In this document: positions 35,377-47,125 of the stretch, piece by piece
How positions within the stretch are numbered: position 1 is the stretch's first letter
Layout: every line of letters starts with the position of its first letter
Assembly (NCBI GenBank): GCA_000349905.1
Contig: KB722737.1
Coordinates: 2,307,158-2,371,157, forward strand
Origin: Volvariella volvacea V23
Taxonomy: Eukaryota; Basidiomycota; Agaricomycetes; Agaricales; Pluteaceae
DNA length: 64,000 nt
Direction of reading: 5' to 3'
Notes under the pieces: generated by a model
The model's database searches: none
What the model was told of the DNA's origin: nothing
What the model saw: the letters and a program-made list of their open reading frames with translations, nothing else
Position numbers and translations under genes: made by a program

Positions 35377-36512
35377 CTAACGCCTAGTCCTATCTCGAGT
35401 CTTTCTGGCTTGGGCATTGCGCTCCTGCCATTCATTACGCTTGGATCCCCCGGGCACCCATCCTGAGAGACCTAGGTAACCCAGTGTCTGTATATGATGC
35501 TCAACTATGCTGCCCAATGTGATATTCTGCGTGAAGGGTGCCCGCTTACGACAGGGGGTACGACACACAGCACACTGACCGTTTTTCTTTAATCGTGATT
35601 AGCTTGCTTCGTCAGGGCAAAATTATGGCCTATATACGTACGTTATTTTTGAACCATGCATCTGCACAGAGTGCGCAAAAGCTGTGTCCACAAGGATTCA
35701 CCAGTACTGGAGCGACACTGTAGGGAATAAGCACCCCTACCAGCACAAACATCCGTCACGTACAAGAAGTCAAAGCAGCTGGGAACATCATCTCAACCCC
35801 AGCAATATAATACAGAGTAATGCTTACATTGGGCATGTCATCGCGTCCTCGTAACTTGAGAATGCTTGCAGTAACCGGTCATCGTTGTTGTCCTTCTCGG
35901 GTGAGCGGCTGCTAGACGGAGAAAGGAAACGTCGTCTTTTGCGCGAGCTCCTCGTGGGGGAAACCCTGCTGTCCTCATTGAGTAATGCTGGAGTAGGCGT
36001 ATCGCGTACTGTGTATAATAGTCAAAGACGTCAATGTAAAAGGTAAAAGACGCGGTGGTACGGCGAGGGTCTTCCAGCCCAGTGGTATCCTTGCGGAAGC
36101 CTTGTGGAGAATCTTAATCGGAAGGTGACACACTTACACGCTTATCCAAAAAAAGGGCAAAACAAACGCATAGAATTACTGAAATAGCACGTATGAAGAG
36201 ACAGCTGGTGCTCTTACGTGCGTCCCGGTGGCCGGTTGGAGAGAGTTCTGTTCCGCTGAGATTGATAGACACGGAAAGACGCGCGAACATACCTCGTGCT
36301 TGGGGGGGTTGGGTTAGGCTTGCTTCCAAAACATCCAGCTGCGAGAGAAGGCCTTCGTCCAGCTCGTCCTCAAAGTACTGGCTTGAATTGGTGGGAGCAG
36401 GAGAACGCCTGGGTGCTGCGGCATTCGGTTGGTCGCCGAGCACGACATCCCAGTCGACGTGCTCAAGGGCAGCAAAGTCACCGGGGACGTTCTCATATTC
36501 ATCCTCAGACAT
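35377..36512 (-). CDS. RING-finger (C3HC4) protein, putative E3 ubiquitin ligase
   Basis: Starts MSEDEYENVPGDFAALEHVD at 36512, followed by an acidic helix (YFEDELDEGLLSQLDVLEAS). A middle exon reads TPTPALLNEDSRVSPTRSSR, a basic RKRRRF run and SPEKDNNDDRLLQAFSSYED. The RING is spread over four exons. The first Cys is in EDAMTCP; CFDFF is on a 15-nt microexon (35764-35778) that supplies the second Cys; VAPVLVNPCGHSFCALCADA comes from the third; and CAVCRTPCRKRAPFTQN opens the last. The combined pattern is C-x2-C...C-x-H-x2-C-x2-C...C-x2-C, a normal C3HC4. The C-terminal part is SIVEHHIQTLGYLGLSGWVP and a basic tail (RKTRDRTRR). One exon between 36150 and 36250 is uncertain. Nuclear location is likely from the basic runs. 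Confidence 0.78.
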
Positions 36513-36551
36513 GCCTGTTGTGGGGGAGTTTCGGTGATTTTGGGCGATTAT

Positions 36552-36557
36552 CACGTG
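36552..36557. promoter_or_regulatory. ATCACGTG E-box upstream of the RING gene
   Basis: CACGTG in TTATCACGTGAGG context, 40 bp before the RING-gene start (minus strand). Same octamer as at RAD14 and TRAX. Confidence 0.35.
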
Positions 36558-36702
36558 AGGGGATGGGAGTGCCAAGAGGTTGTGGCCATAAAAAGAACAG
36601 GTGCCTAGCGCGTGTCGGACAGCTATTTTTGCTTCCGTTTTTTCTTGGACGTGTCGCTCTGGACGCCGTCCTTTCAATTGCTTGGTCCGGCTATCGGTTC
36701 CC

Positions 36703-36780
36703 GCCAAGCCCAGGAAAAACTCGCAATCCACAGGTTCCAGTGCCAAGCCAATGTACAAAAATAGCCTGACTTGCCAAGCC
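36703..36780. repeat. Three GCCAAGCC repeats
   Basis: GCCAAGCC occurs at 36703-36710, 36742-36749 and 36773-36780, at 39 and 31 bp spacing. It lies in the non-coding stretch between the RING gene and the Ser/Pro-rich gene. A transcription-factor site is possible but not identified. Confidence 0.3.
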
Positions 36781-37013
36781 TTGATGTCCTCAATTGCTCA
36801 AGCAAAACCCGAGTGAATGTGGCCAGGGAGTTATCACGCCGTGTACAGCCCAAGAGACAATCGTGTTACGACACACACACAACATAGATGAGAAAATAAG
36901 CAGTGTATATAGCTACAATTAAATAGATACCCGAGAGCCCAATCACAGTAATTGACAGCGAACAATGCAGTTTTGATGACATGGTAAGCAAGAGCGACAA
37001 GCTTGGCTTGTCT

Positions 37014-37821
37014 TCATGGTTCATCCCCACTCGCATCTTTGCTTGGCCCTGATGACAGCAGTGAGCCGATGGCCATAGACGCTCGGGCTCTTGGGGAGTA
37101 TTCTGCGGATTCACTTCGCTCCGAAGATGAATATGGTGATGGGGGCAGTTGCTCAGGTTGTGACGGCGGTCTTGAGTCGTAGTGGGGGTATGTTGGTGGC
37201 GGTGAGGGGGAGATTCGGGTGCGTTTCCGCGAGGGCTCGTAATGGTGGTGATCTCGGATGGAGGGATATGGACGAGAGCGGCTGGGTGAGCGGCTCCCTG
37301 ATGCACCACGGTGGTGCACCCTGTGAATAGCGCGCTGTTCGCGCAGGGGGGGAGAGTGTGTAAAAGTAGGTGTGGGGTAGTAATGGCCGCCGTTGACCCG
37401 CAGCGCGGGCTCCGAGGCATGAATTGATGTAGACTCTCGGTATACGTCGAGAAGCGAGCGCCGTAGAGCGGCATACTCAGCCAATCTCTGTGTATAGTTC
37501 ATGAGCTTTGGTTCGACGGACTGCACAACCACACACAAACCTTATCCTCGGCGGCTTTAGCACTGAGCATTGCTAAGAGCATTTCTCTGTCGCCATCGCC
37601 TTTCGCGCGATATGCGCTCAATATTTCTCGCAGTGTTGGAGGAGGCGTCTAAGAGGAGGCACGTCAGCGACATGTGGGTGGTCTGAATGCAACGAACTGC
37701 ATACCTGCTCCAGCATATCGTGTGTGGATGTCATGGCGTGCTTGAGCTCAGGCTCGCGGCTGTAGTACATCGCTGGCGAATACTCTGAAGGATGATGCGA
37801 AGAGGAGGAGATGGAATTCAT
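37014..37821 (-). CDS. Ser/Pro/Arg-rich protein of unknown function
   Basis: Exon 1 from ATG 37821 reads MNSISSSSHHPSEYSPAMYY and TSTHDMLEQ. Exon 2 gives TPPPTLREILSAYRAKGDGD followed by MLLAMLSAKAAEDK, a helical segment with a regular spacing of hydrophobics. Exon 3 gives SVEPKLMNYTQRLAEYAALR then RSLLDVYRE. It ends with a disordered region full of Ser, Pro, Arg, His and Tyr, including SRSPSRSRPYPSIRDHHHYE. The helical core about 60-110 residues long is the best candidate functional part. No known domain is recognised. The total is about 240 residues. The frame is consistent at both introns, so this is a real gene. Confidence 0.7.
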
Positions 37822-38307
37822 AGTGAATAGGGAAGATGCGAGAGATGCAAGGGGGCCAAGAAAACAAAGCTGGCCAGGAGTCATTCTTATGCCTGCAGCA
37901 GTGACCTATTTTTGTTAACCTCCAAGACTTTTTGCCAAGCAACTGCTTGAGTCGAAAATAGATACAGGAAAATGCTCGGACTCAAGTATAGCGTCGCAGA
38001 TGGGCTAAAAACGGCAAAGAGGCGGTGCGATCCATAGTTAGCTGGGAGAGGCGAGAGCAGACGAGCAGACGACGAGGTCTGGGAGAGGAGCGCGGGATGG
38101 GTGGAGATGGTCTCGACACAAGCGTTGGCCAGCAGGGGTGGTATTTGGCGGTGTTTAGATTGCTTGGGATGGCGGGGTGAAAGGCTTGGGGGAGTGGCAG
38201 GCTTGGCTTGGGAGGAGGAAATGAATAGATGCGAGTATTTTCAGAGGTCAGCCCATGCGCCTGACGACAGCGCGCACTCTCACCGGCACCGTTCGCTGGA
38301 ACACCGT

Positions 38308-38330
38308 CCAATCAGCCACCCGCTATATTT
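38308..38330 (+). promoter_or_regulatory. CCAAT and TATA-like elements before the WRN-type exonuclease
   Basis: CCAAT at 38308-38312 and TATATTT at 38324-38330, about 110 bp before the ATG at 38438. They favour transcription starting downstream, hence the shorter protein. Confidence 0.45.
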
Positions 38331-38437
38331 GTGTCCCCTCCAAACACGCTGCGTCCAGTCTATTACTGACTGCGCCAAGCCCTCCTCTTACCCTGGTCAC
38401 ACCCATCTTCCCATCTGCTCTTTCTTCTCTGCATACC

Positions 38438-39651
38438 ATGGACCCCAGTCCCATTCGGTCTCCCGCACAACCCAGGCAACAGCACAAGCAGCAGCCTCCT
38501 TTGTACTCTTGGCGCGATCACTCCCCTCCCCACACGCGACTTGTTTACATTCGCAACATACATGATGCTAATACAGAACTCCAAAAGCTAAAGATAGGTC
38601 CCGTCGGTTTTGATCTCGAGTGGAAACCTACCTTTGTTAGCGGACAACCTGAAAACCGCGTTGCTCTCGTGCAGATTGCCACCGAGGACACCATTCTCTT
38701 ATTACACCTCACCTCAATGCAAGGTACACTCCTCCCTATCCCAATCAATGGGTGATTGAACATTCCGCGCAGTCATTCCGGAAGGACTGCGCGATTTTTT
38801 GTTGCGTGCAGATATCGTCAAGGCCGGCGTCGGAATACAGCGTCAGATACTTTCTGCTTGTCAAGTGTTCATTACACTCAATTGCGCCGCTCTCAGGTGA
38901 TGCCTTGAAGTTCTTTCGCGACTGGGGCGTCTCAATGTGTAACTGTGTTGATTTGTCGCTATTGGCACGTTCCGTGGACAATGCTCGCTGGAAAGGGCGT
39001 TATGTCGACCCCATAGGGTTATCTCGTCTGTTGGAACACTATAAGGGATACGGACTCGCCAAGGGAAGAATAACTCGTAGCAACTGGGAGGCATATCTTA
39101 AACCTCACCAACAAGAATGTATGTCGTCCTTCAAAATTGTTTTGTCAGCAAATAACAGAGTATTCGTTATTCCCCCCTCAGATGCAGCCAATGATGCGTA
39201 CGCAGGTTTGCAATTATACCAGCACCTACTTGGTTTGGGTTCGAAGATGTCCAAACAACCCCTTCCATCTTGCTACACTTTTAACGCTACACATGGAAAA
39301 CTCTGTCTACCCACTGGTCTTCCTTGGCACCCGCAGAATCCAGACTATGAGCCAGGTCCATTACCGGTTCCCAAGAAGCTAAAGAAACAAAAAGCAGAGG
39401 GCGCCTCGCCTGCACCAACACCCCCAGCAGCGGTTATACCCGCCAACTATTCTGTGGCTCACACCCAGTCACCAACGCGTCCGTTTGGATCTGGGGCACC
39501 GAGCCCAGCACGTTCCCTGCCCGAGAATATATCCTATCGACAGTCTCATCCAGCATCTCCGAGCCTTGACCGTAGGGGTTACCCTCATAAAAACAACTTT
39601 ACCAATAGACGACACTATGGGCCACCTAAGCAAGACAACCGCCCTGTTTAA
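38438..39651 (+). CDS. WRN/RNase D-type 3'-5' exonuclease (DEDDy)
   Basis: A 3'-5' exonuclease domain like that of Werner helicase, without the helicase. Exon 1 from ATG 38438 is Pro/Gln-rich, then IGPVGFDLEWKPTF gives exo motif I (D-x-E), followed by RVALVQIATEDTILLLHL. Exon 2 gives DIVKAGVGI, and exon 3 DALKFFRDWGVSMCNCVDLS carries motif II. GLSRLLEHYKGYGLAKGRIT precedes QE-YAANDAYAGLQLYQHLL, where the Y of motif III is completed by splicing (39120-39180 intron). The pattern is therefore D-E-D-Y-D and looks active. The tail after residue about 240 is Lys-rich (KKLKKQKAEG) then Ser/Pro-rich. An in-frame upstream ATG at 38255 would add 61 residues. Confidence 0.85.
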
Positions 39652-40547
39652 GTACTTCTTTGTGGAATTTTTGGTTTTAGTGTTCTGACTGGTTTACTGT
39701 ACGCTCAGTAGGGATTAATAACCGTATTCTCTTCCATAGATGTGTGTATTGTATTTAGATAGTGATACGGAAGGTAGATTAATCACTGCTCAGCATATAT
39801 GATCCCGAGTATCGATGGTCGACGGTTGACTAAACCATTGCTCTTCGATTGATCATCTACTTGTCACATGCATATGCCTTTACTTAAGGGAATGTCTGCG
39901 ATGTGTACAGTTCGCAGGCATTTTCACTTGGCGGAGTGTCAGTGGGGTCATTTGTGCGTGTCTTATGGGTAAGGAATGACCAAGAATGCATATGTTACTA
40001 CTGCAGCCGTTCAATGACAGCCCAGATGGTTGATTAAATCTTAACATGCTCAGCTCAGGAAAAGACCCAAAGTGGACCGTTAACGTTGAACCTCAAAGCT
40101 TGGGATTCGTCATGCCGTCACGAAGCAGGTACCATTGAACCAGCTATAGGACATTCAGAACGGCCTTCTCACAGCTTCTATGACTTTCAGCATATCGGGA
40201 CAACAGGAACGAGTATGCGAGGAGATAAACATGTGCTAAGATCGTTGACAACAGCCTAATGGCACGTATACGTGCTGATTCATGATCACGGGTCATCGTT
40301 TCAATACTGATAGGGAGTGTACAGCATAGATATCGTACAGCCGAATGGTCGACGTTCATAACGTGGACGGAGAAAGAGCGTTGGGGTCAGAATACAAGGA
40401 AAAGGAATTCAGGGTCCCAGGTGGGAGATCCAAGCCGTCCCCTTTTACCTGCATGCTCAAACAAGAGATTAAGGGGAAAGACGACCGAATTTGTACAGAC
40501 ACGGGAAGGCAAATGATTGAGGAGAATCAATGTCTGTGATCGTCTAG
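39652..40547. other. Intergenic, no gene seen
   Basis: About 900 bp between the convergent exonuclease gene and the tail-side chitinase. AT-richer than the coding sequence. Short ORFs on both strands have no recognisable motifs. Confidence 0.5.
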
Positions 40548-42291
40548 TTAATATTTGCCATCGCGTTTTTCTGCAAAGGTTGGCCAGAATTTCACCCGTC
40601 CCGTAGCTCTTGGGTCCCTGAAGGATTCGGTCTCGACTGGCTCAGTAGTTAATGCAGTATCAGCCGATGGTGTTGGTGTCCCCAACCCTGAGTTTCCGGT
40701 GCTCTGGCGTGTGGTGGGTGAGGGATGAGAAGGTTGTCGAGTGGATGTTTGTGGTCGTGGTGTTCGTGTTGTCACTGGCTGGTCATTTGAATCATCACCG
40801 GTTACAAGTGCATTCTTGATAGCGACGTCATATCTGTTGTTTGCTAGACGAGGGAAAGGGACGTGGGTGAATTGAATCAGCCGTGGCAGAGCTGAATGGG
40901 TTCTTACTGTAGGCCTGGTCGGCATCCCACAGCATAACACCTCCGAAGGAGGAGTACCTCTGTTGGGCATTTTTGGCAACCTCGATTAACGTGCTCGATC
41001 TCACATAACCACTACCTGCTGCATCAGCAGAAGCAGGTGCTCCAATATAAACTTTGATGTTGGGGTTCGGTGACTCTGTACGAGCCCATCTGTCCCTGGG
41101 GTCCACCTTGTTCATCGAGACTGGGTACGGACTTCAACAAAATGCGTACCAGACATCAAAGTTAAATTCCTGGGAAGGGATATGAGTTGCCTTAGCGAAA
41201 GGAAAGGAAGGCTGTACTGACCGAAGGTACCGAGGTCTGGCAATAGTTGTTGTCTACGAGAACCACGATCATGGATGATTAGTAGTGCATTCACATGAAG
41301 AGAATCTAGAGAACTTACAGAACTGGACATAAACGGCATCGAAGCTTGCCTCACTAAGTGCTCCACCGATCTTGGCGTCGGGGAAGGGGCATTGTGGAGC
41401 GGCGGTAATATAGTACCTAGTGGCACTTTCCTGTCAAGAAGATTGGGAACATGAAAGGGTGAGCAAACGACAAACCGTTTATCAGCATTCGCAGACAGCG
41501 ATCGTAGTTCATTCACAAAAGCTGCGTAGTGTGCTGGAGATCCGGATTCTATATCCAAGTCAACCCTTGGATTGTGGCTTGAATGACGAGGATTTTTTTG
41601 GAATCGTGAAGTGGCTCACCCATCAAGGATTGCATCACCAAATGGCCTCATAGAGCTTCCTGAAATGGTTTGAGAAGACTATAGCCTAGATCGAATAGAT
41701 TGGACATACTTCCACCTGGAGATATTATGGTTATTTCCACCCATGGTCATTAGTTGGAACACCACGCACCTAGGAACAAATCCCAAATGGTCTTCGCAAA
41801 CTGTCTTGCTTGACTATCACTTGTGAAGCCAGCTTCTGCTGTCGCACCCCCTAGACTAAGGGTGAGAATTTTGCCCCTGGCTTGACAAGTCCTGATATCT
41901 GACTCGAGAAACGAGCAATCAGCGAGCCGTGTGCCGGGGAAAGTCCCGCTACCCGATTGACTGCAAATCTGCGTGAAAGGTCCTTGGTCAAATGTCGAGC
42001 TACACCAAGCAGAGAAGGGGAGCAATCACGTTGGCAAAATCTATCACCGGAAGCCCTCCCTCTCCGAAGAAGATATACAGGAAGGCCATAGGAATCACGT
42101 CAATAATATCGTCTTGACAATAGAAGGACAGCCTAAGCGATAATCCTTAGCCTCGTAATTGAATCTTTACACTCTACGCCTTACCTTTGCTGGCGCCCTG
42201 CTGAGGCCTGACCCCAGTACCTATACAGCATAATTAGACATCGATTTGCCCAAAATATACCCTAACGAACACGGCAAGCTAGAGTAGACAT
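40548..42291 (-). CDS. GH18 class III chitinase, Ser/Thr/Pro tail, no clear signal peptide
   Basis: The GH18 barrel is recovered by splicing. The first recognisable exon is YWGQASAGRQQ, then LSFYCQDDIIDVIPMAFLYI and FFGEGGLPVIDFAN, ICSQSGSGTFPGTRLADCSF and [20 protein letters not shown]. The catalytic motif LDGVDLDIESG is intact, with the D-x-x-D-x-D-x-E residues completed across an intron with an AAG acceptor at 41566-41568. [37 protein letters not shown] sequence and [12 protein letters not shown] follow. Instead of chitin-binding modules it has a Ser/Thr/Pro-rich tail with TPRPQTSTRQPSHPSPTTRQ. Start near ATG 42291 is doubtful: no clean splice gives both a signal peptide and the YWGQ frame. 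It is tandem to the next chitinase in the same direction. Confidence 0.72.
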
Positions 42292-43018
42292 GAATGATCG
42301 AGAAGAATTAGTAGGATAACCCTCTTACATTATCCTTCCTGTCATTGGAGAAGGCTCTGGCTGTAACCAGCTCGAGCAAGAATGCTAAAGCTATCGCTGT
42401 CCATGCCAACGCTTTGCTCAATGAATGTCCGAGTACCATGGTGGCGTCCGATTTTGAGTGGAAGGCTCACCCCATTTCTCCAGTGTGTCCCCGACTTATA
42501 GGCAGGCCGTTTACGCCTTTTGTTCAACACGGAGAACTGGATCAGCCATGGCCAGCGAATAGTCGAGGACGTAATGCGGCGAATACCCGGATTCTGACTG
42601 ACAGCGCTAAAATTTGAACTTGAAGAATACATGTGATCCACTTCCTTGAAGGCAAATATGATGCGACGCGCTTCCCAAGCCGGAGTTTCCTTCCCTCAGT
42701 CGCTTTCTACATGTATTGGTGATCGGCAGAATCACCGGCAGGACCCCCAAAAATACTTGAGAAAGAACTTGGAAAGTAGCTGACGTGTCATGAAATGAGA
42801 TGAGCTGTAGGCATTTGCATGTTCATCCAGAGACATCTAGAATGATGAGTAGTGCGACTTGATAAGGCTGGCCCTGAGCATGAGCCAAGCACAACTTGAC
42901 GCGCAGTGAATGTAGAAAATCATATAGATTGTTACCTGTTATTAGGCTTAGAGAAAGAGAAGCTGTAACTTGGGACACGTTTGTATGTAGAAGCAAACTA
43001 GACATGGCCCGCAGCAGC
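42292..43018. other. Spacer between the two chitinase genes
   Basis: About 730 bp. Open frames on both strands (for example 42345-42617) show no family motif. It should hold the promoter of the distal chitinase and the terminator of the proximal one. Confidence 0.45.
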
Positions 43019-45182
43019 TTAACATGCACCATTGTCAGTCCAGACGTCACTACCTGTCAGTGGAGTAAGATAGCATGTCTTCGCGAATGAGGTGGGACTC
43101 ACTTCCGGGTGTTTCCCCTTGTGTCCACCATCTCGCGGTCCACCGGTGATTGCTGGTCAAGTCAGGGAATGCCAATTTTCTGGGAATTTCCACTCACTTG
43201 TAAACCACCTGGGCGCCCCCTTGGTATGCCGTGGCACTAGACCAAGCGGGGATACTACTGCATCCACCTGGATTTGTAGGTGGCGTAGTCGGTGAACCGC
43301 TACAGGCGCTAACTAAATAATGCTCAGGAACCTGTGGCATCAAGTAGACAACCCAACTTACTTGCACTCCAATCGCCATTCGGGTTATGAGCAGGTTGAG
43401 ATGCGGACCACCACTTCGCCTGGGAAAGATTTAATCTTGTCTGCCGTAACGCAATGAATAAGCCTTCACCTGCCAAATATAACTGGAGCAGCATCAAGCC
43501 ATGAGTAAACGAAGACCAACAGTTTTCGTACGTACCCTCCATAAGAAACCCTGGAACCTTGGGTATAGCTGGTTCCGGATGAGTACGCAGGAGCGGAACA
43601 AGCGGGATAAGTAAAACCGGTTCCCCCAGCAGCAGAGAGGGCATTTTTGATGGCACGGTCATAGCGACCATTTACTAACGATCAGTGATTAATATATGTG
43701 CACACAATGAACGAGGAACCGTACCGTAAGCTTGCGATGCATCCCACAACATAACACCACCAAAGGAAGGGAAGCTATTACGCATCTGGACAGCAATGCT
43801 GCTGAGATTACTGATAGGAACATAACCTGATCCGGCGGCAGATGGGGAAGCAGGGGCACCAATATAGACTTTCACGTTCCTGTTTGGACTGATGGTTCGC
43901 GCCCAATTATCCCTTTCAGCAAAACGTACATTAGTATTATCACTCGTGTGGAGGGGAGTCGATATATACCATATACCATAATTCCAATTCTGTTAACAAT
44001 GATGTTAGTTCCCTGCCCATACCTTGCCAACAGAAGATCCCCTACCGATGCAGAGCCGAAGGCTTGCAACCCACAGGGGTTGTTATAGAATCTAATTGAC
44101 CTTACTAGAGACCAGAAGGTCCTAAAAAATAACCACTCACTGCACTACCAAGAACATCATCACTTTGGTTGAATTCTATATCATGAGGCGAACTCACCAT
44201 ATACAGCGTCGAAAGACGCAGAGTTGAGCACACCACCCAAGGCTGCATCGGGATAAACACATTGGGGAGCTGCGGTGATGTAATACCTGTATGGACTCAA
44301 TACCCAATTACACCTAAAAAGCACAACACCACTGACCTCTTGCTGGAACCGCTCGCTAACGAACGAATCCTGTTGACGAAAGCAGCGTAACCATTGGAAG
44401 TTCCACCTTCAATATCCAGGTCGACCCTGTGTCATTCGTAAGACAGTAGAACGTTTACAGGGAGAGAACGGATTTACCCGTCAAGGACAGCACTCCCGAA
44501 TGGCCGGGTAGGTGAACTGCCACCGAGGAACATATCCCATACAGTTTGAGCGAAGGTTTCTGCTTGGGCATCGGATTGGAAGCCAACTGAACCTGTTGCA
44601 CCGCCTAAGCTCAAGGTGACAAGTTTCCCCTTGGCTTGACAGGCATTGATGTCGGCAGCTAAAGAAGCACAATTTGCCAAATTTGTTCCGGGGAAGGTTG
44701 CATTATCCATAGGGTTACAAGTCTGGAGGTTATTGATAAGTAACAAAAGTTAATGGTATGCGCAAGACTCACGTTCGCCAGATTGATTACTGGGGCTCCC
44801 CCAGGGCCGAAGAAAACGTACAAGAATGCAACAGGAAACACGTCAATAGAGTTGTCCTATGCACTCCAAGTTACAGAACAACCAAGAGCACCAATAAAGA
44901 CAAATGTTACCTGGCAGTAATAGGACAAGGTTTTCTGGAAGTTTGCTGTGTCGTCGCCATGACCAGCCCCATACGAATTTTGTCCCCAGTAGCTGCAGTG
45001 CCTGCATGACAAAGGATATCATTTCATAGTAGAGCTAACTTACACCGCGACCTATATATTGATGGTGAGTTAGTAGGAGAGAAACATTAAGAGGGGGTAC
45101 ATACGTTGTCGAAGCGGCTATTATCGAACGCTAAAACCTGAAGCGCCGAGGAAGCAAGAGCTAAGAACGAGGCAAGGCGCAT
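43019..45182 (-). CDS. Secreted GH18 class III chitinase with two CBM5/12 modules
   Basis: Hydrolyses beta-1,4 links in chitin; secreted or cell-wall. The signal peptide [20 protein letters not shown] starts at 45182, then [40 protein letters not shown], and [20 protein letters not shown]. The active site GVDLDIEGG follows a DG split by an intron near 44405-44427. [36 protein letters not shown] and [12 protein letters not shown] close the barrel. Two modules follow, [19 protein letters not shown] with [19 protein letters not shown], and [17 protein letters not shown] with [15 protein letters not shown]. Both have the AKWW/ARWW and terminal W-x-x-x-x-C pattern of CBM5/12. The last exon reads [10 protein letters not shown] and stops at 43019. 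Around ten introns are inferred and all are in frame. Confidence 0.9.
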
Positions 45183-45228
45183 AGTGTTAATGGTGCCGGG
45201 CGAGCCTGTAGACACAGAGCCTCCACAT

Positions 45229-45235
45229 CTTATAG
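45229..45235 (-). promoter_or_regulatory. TATA-like box before the chitinase
   Basis: CTATAAG on the minus strand about 50 bp before the ATG at 45182. If used, the leader is very short. Confidence 0.4.
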
Positions 45236-45704
45236 AAGAAATCTAGGACCATGTGAGCACCGTGCACAAGGTGCACAAGCATACACGATGCCTATTCTCA
45301 ACAGCTTCGCATCGTAGACTTTGAAGAACACATGGACCTCAACCTTGGTAAAGGTCATAAACAGGTCCAACTCCACCATAATCATCCAGGCCCACGTGTG
45401 CTCCTTCATTCATTGCTCGTAATCGCAAGACGTAGGGCGATTATGAGGTACAAGACACAAGGAGCCATGTGTCACGAGTGGATCACCACATGTCTCGATT
45501 TTACGGGGATGGCTAATCTGTCAATTCCTCTCAATACCAAGGTAAAGAAAGCTCACAAAGCGCAGAGACCCGTATACGATGAGGATACCATAAAACCAGC
45601 TGGCAAAGGCCAGGTGAGGTATAGCAATAGTTCTATATATACGAAATCATACAAGTTGTAGCAGTAGCACAATGACAATAAGATGAAATGTTACGTCGTG
45701 TGAG

Positions 45705-47125
45705 TTACGCTGAAGAGGCCGAGTCACTCTCGCCGTCAACAATAGGTGAAGGGGTTGGCCGAACAGGATCTAAGGTGTTGCAGTTAAATTACTTGTCATG
45801 ATATAGATAGGCCTTAAAGACTTACCAAAATATGGGTGAGCTTGTGCCTCGCGAGCAGTCAAGCGTTCCTGATGGTCGTATCGGAGAAGCTTGTCCAACA
45901 AATCTATTGCCTCATTGGAGATGTAGCGTTGGTTTTCCGAGGTGATAAAGCGCGTCCAAGGTTTGCGAGGATATCTAAATACGTCATTGGCATGTGGAAG
46001 GCGGTATGATAATGGGAAATGGGACCAACCTTCCAAGCAACTCGTCATACTGTGGATCGAGGCGTATGCTGTATTTCTCCACATATGCATATAACTCATC
46101 GGTGCCAAGCACCTTTGTAATTTTCACCAACTGGTCGTAGTTGTCGTGTCCATGGAAGAAGGGCTCCTTGCGGAAAATCTTCCCGCGTTGAATGAAGATC
46201 AAAAAGCAGCCAGTAGGGAGATTGAATATAAAATCACCATGGACGCAAACATGCAACCATAACTCCACATATCCAGGCTGTAGTCATACTCCTGAAAATC
46301 GACGAGTAACTCAGGCCCCTTAAAGTACCGTGATGCGACGCGAACATTGTACTCCGTTTTAGGATGATAGAATTCGGCCAAACCCCAATCGATGAGACGC
46401 AACTATTGACGAAGCGCGGCGTCAACATCCACTTATTTCAATGAGGTACCTGTTTACATACCTTGCGGTTTTCGTGATCAATCATGACATTATGCGGCTT
46501 TACGTCTCGATGCATTATACCCTTTGAATGACAATAATCCAACGCCTGATTGAACGCTGTGAGCAGAATCACAAGTAATAGACGCCATCCGCGTACCTTA
46601 AGTAATTCGTACATATAATACCTAACATCGTGATCTGTAAAACGTGGGTAGAGTACTTTGAAGTCCGTATTGTTGACGTATTCAGTAATCAGACTCGGGA
46701 TCTTGGATGTAGGATCGCGAACGACATCAAGAAGTGCGACAACATTGGGGCCACCGGCAAGGTTTTGAAGGATCTTGATCTCTCGTTTTATTTTCTTTTT
46801 CTTTACTGGCTTCAAAACTTTGATAATGCACTTGTCCTCAGTTACAACGTTGACTCCTTCGAAAACCTAGCACGTCGGTAAGCTTCCGGAGACAACAAGC
46901 GATGACACGGTATGAACCTCGGAGTATTTTCCTCGCCCGACCTTGCGTACGATTTCGTAGTGATCTTGGGATCCCCATTGGACTTGGAGATTGTCTGTAG
47001 GACGGATTGAGCATGGTGGCAATCACCCTGGGGGAGGTCTGACCGTATTCATACCACGCGGGGCCTAGTCGAGTATTGACATCGCAATAGACACGAGCTA
47101 CGGACTTAGCAGAAGACCTGCCCAT
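45705..47125 (-). CDS. CKA1: Casein kinase 2 catalytic subunit alpha
   Basis: Constitutive Ser/Thr kinase. It starts [20 protein letters not shown] at 47125, then GPAWYEYGQ and [20 protein letters not shown] (glycine loop). The basic cluster [17 protein letters not shown] is CK2-specific. The catalytic loop is [12 protein letters not shown] and the metal site is [10 protein letters not shown], with the DWG that replaces DFG in CK2. [60 protein letters not shown] and [18 protein letters not shown] follow. The C-terminus is [20 protein letters not shown], ending at 45705. Several introns are spliced in frame. The gene is divergent from the SET-domain gene, with 96 bp between start codons. Confidence 0.95.

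Noticed and set aside
42345..42617. Plus ORF with VASDFEWKAHP, resembling the exonuclease FDLEW motif
   Set aside because: Only a few residues match and the rest does not; the other nuclease motifs are missing.
45332..45661. 109-codon plus ORF between the secreted chitinase and CK2 alpha
   Set aside because: No motif, no spliced continuation, and the sequence runs into the CK2 3' region.
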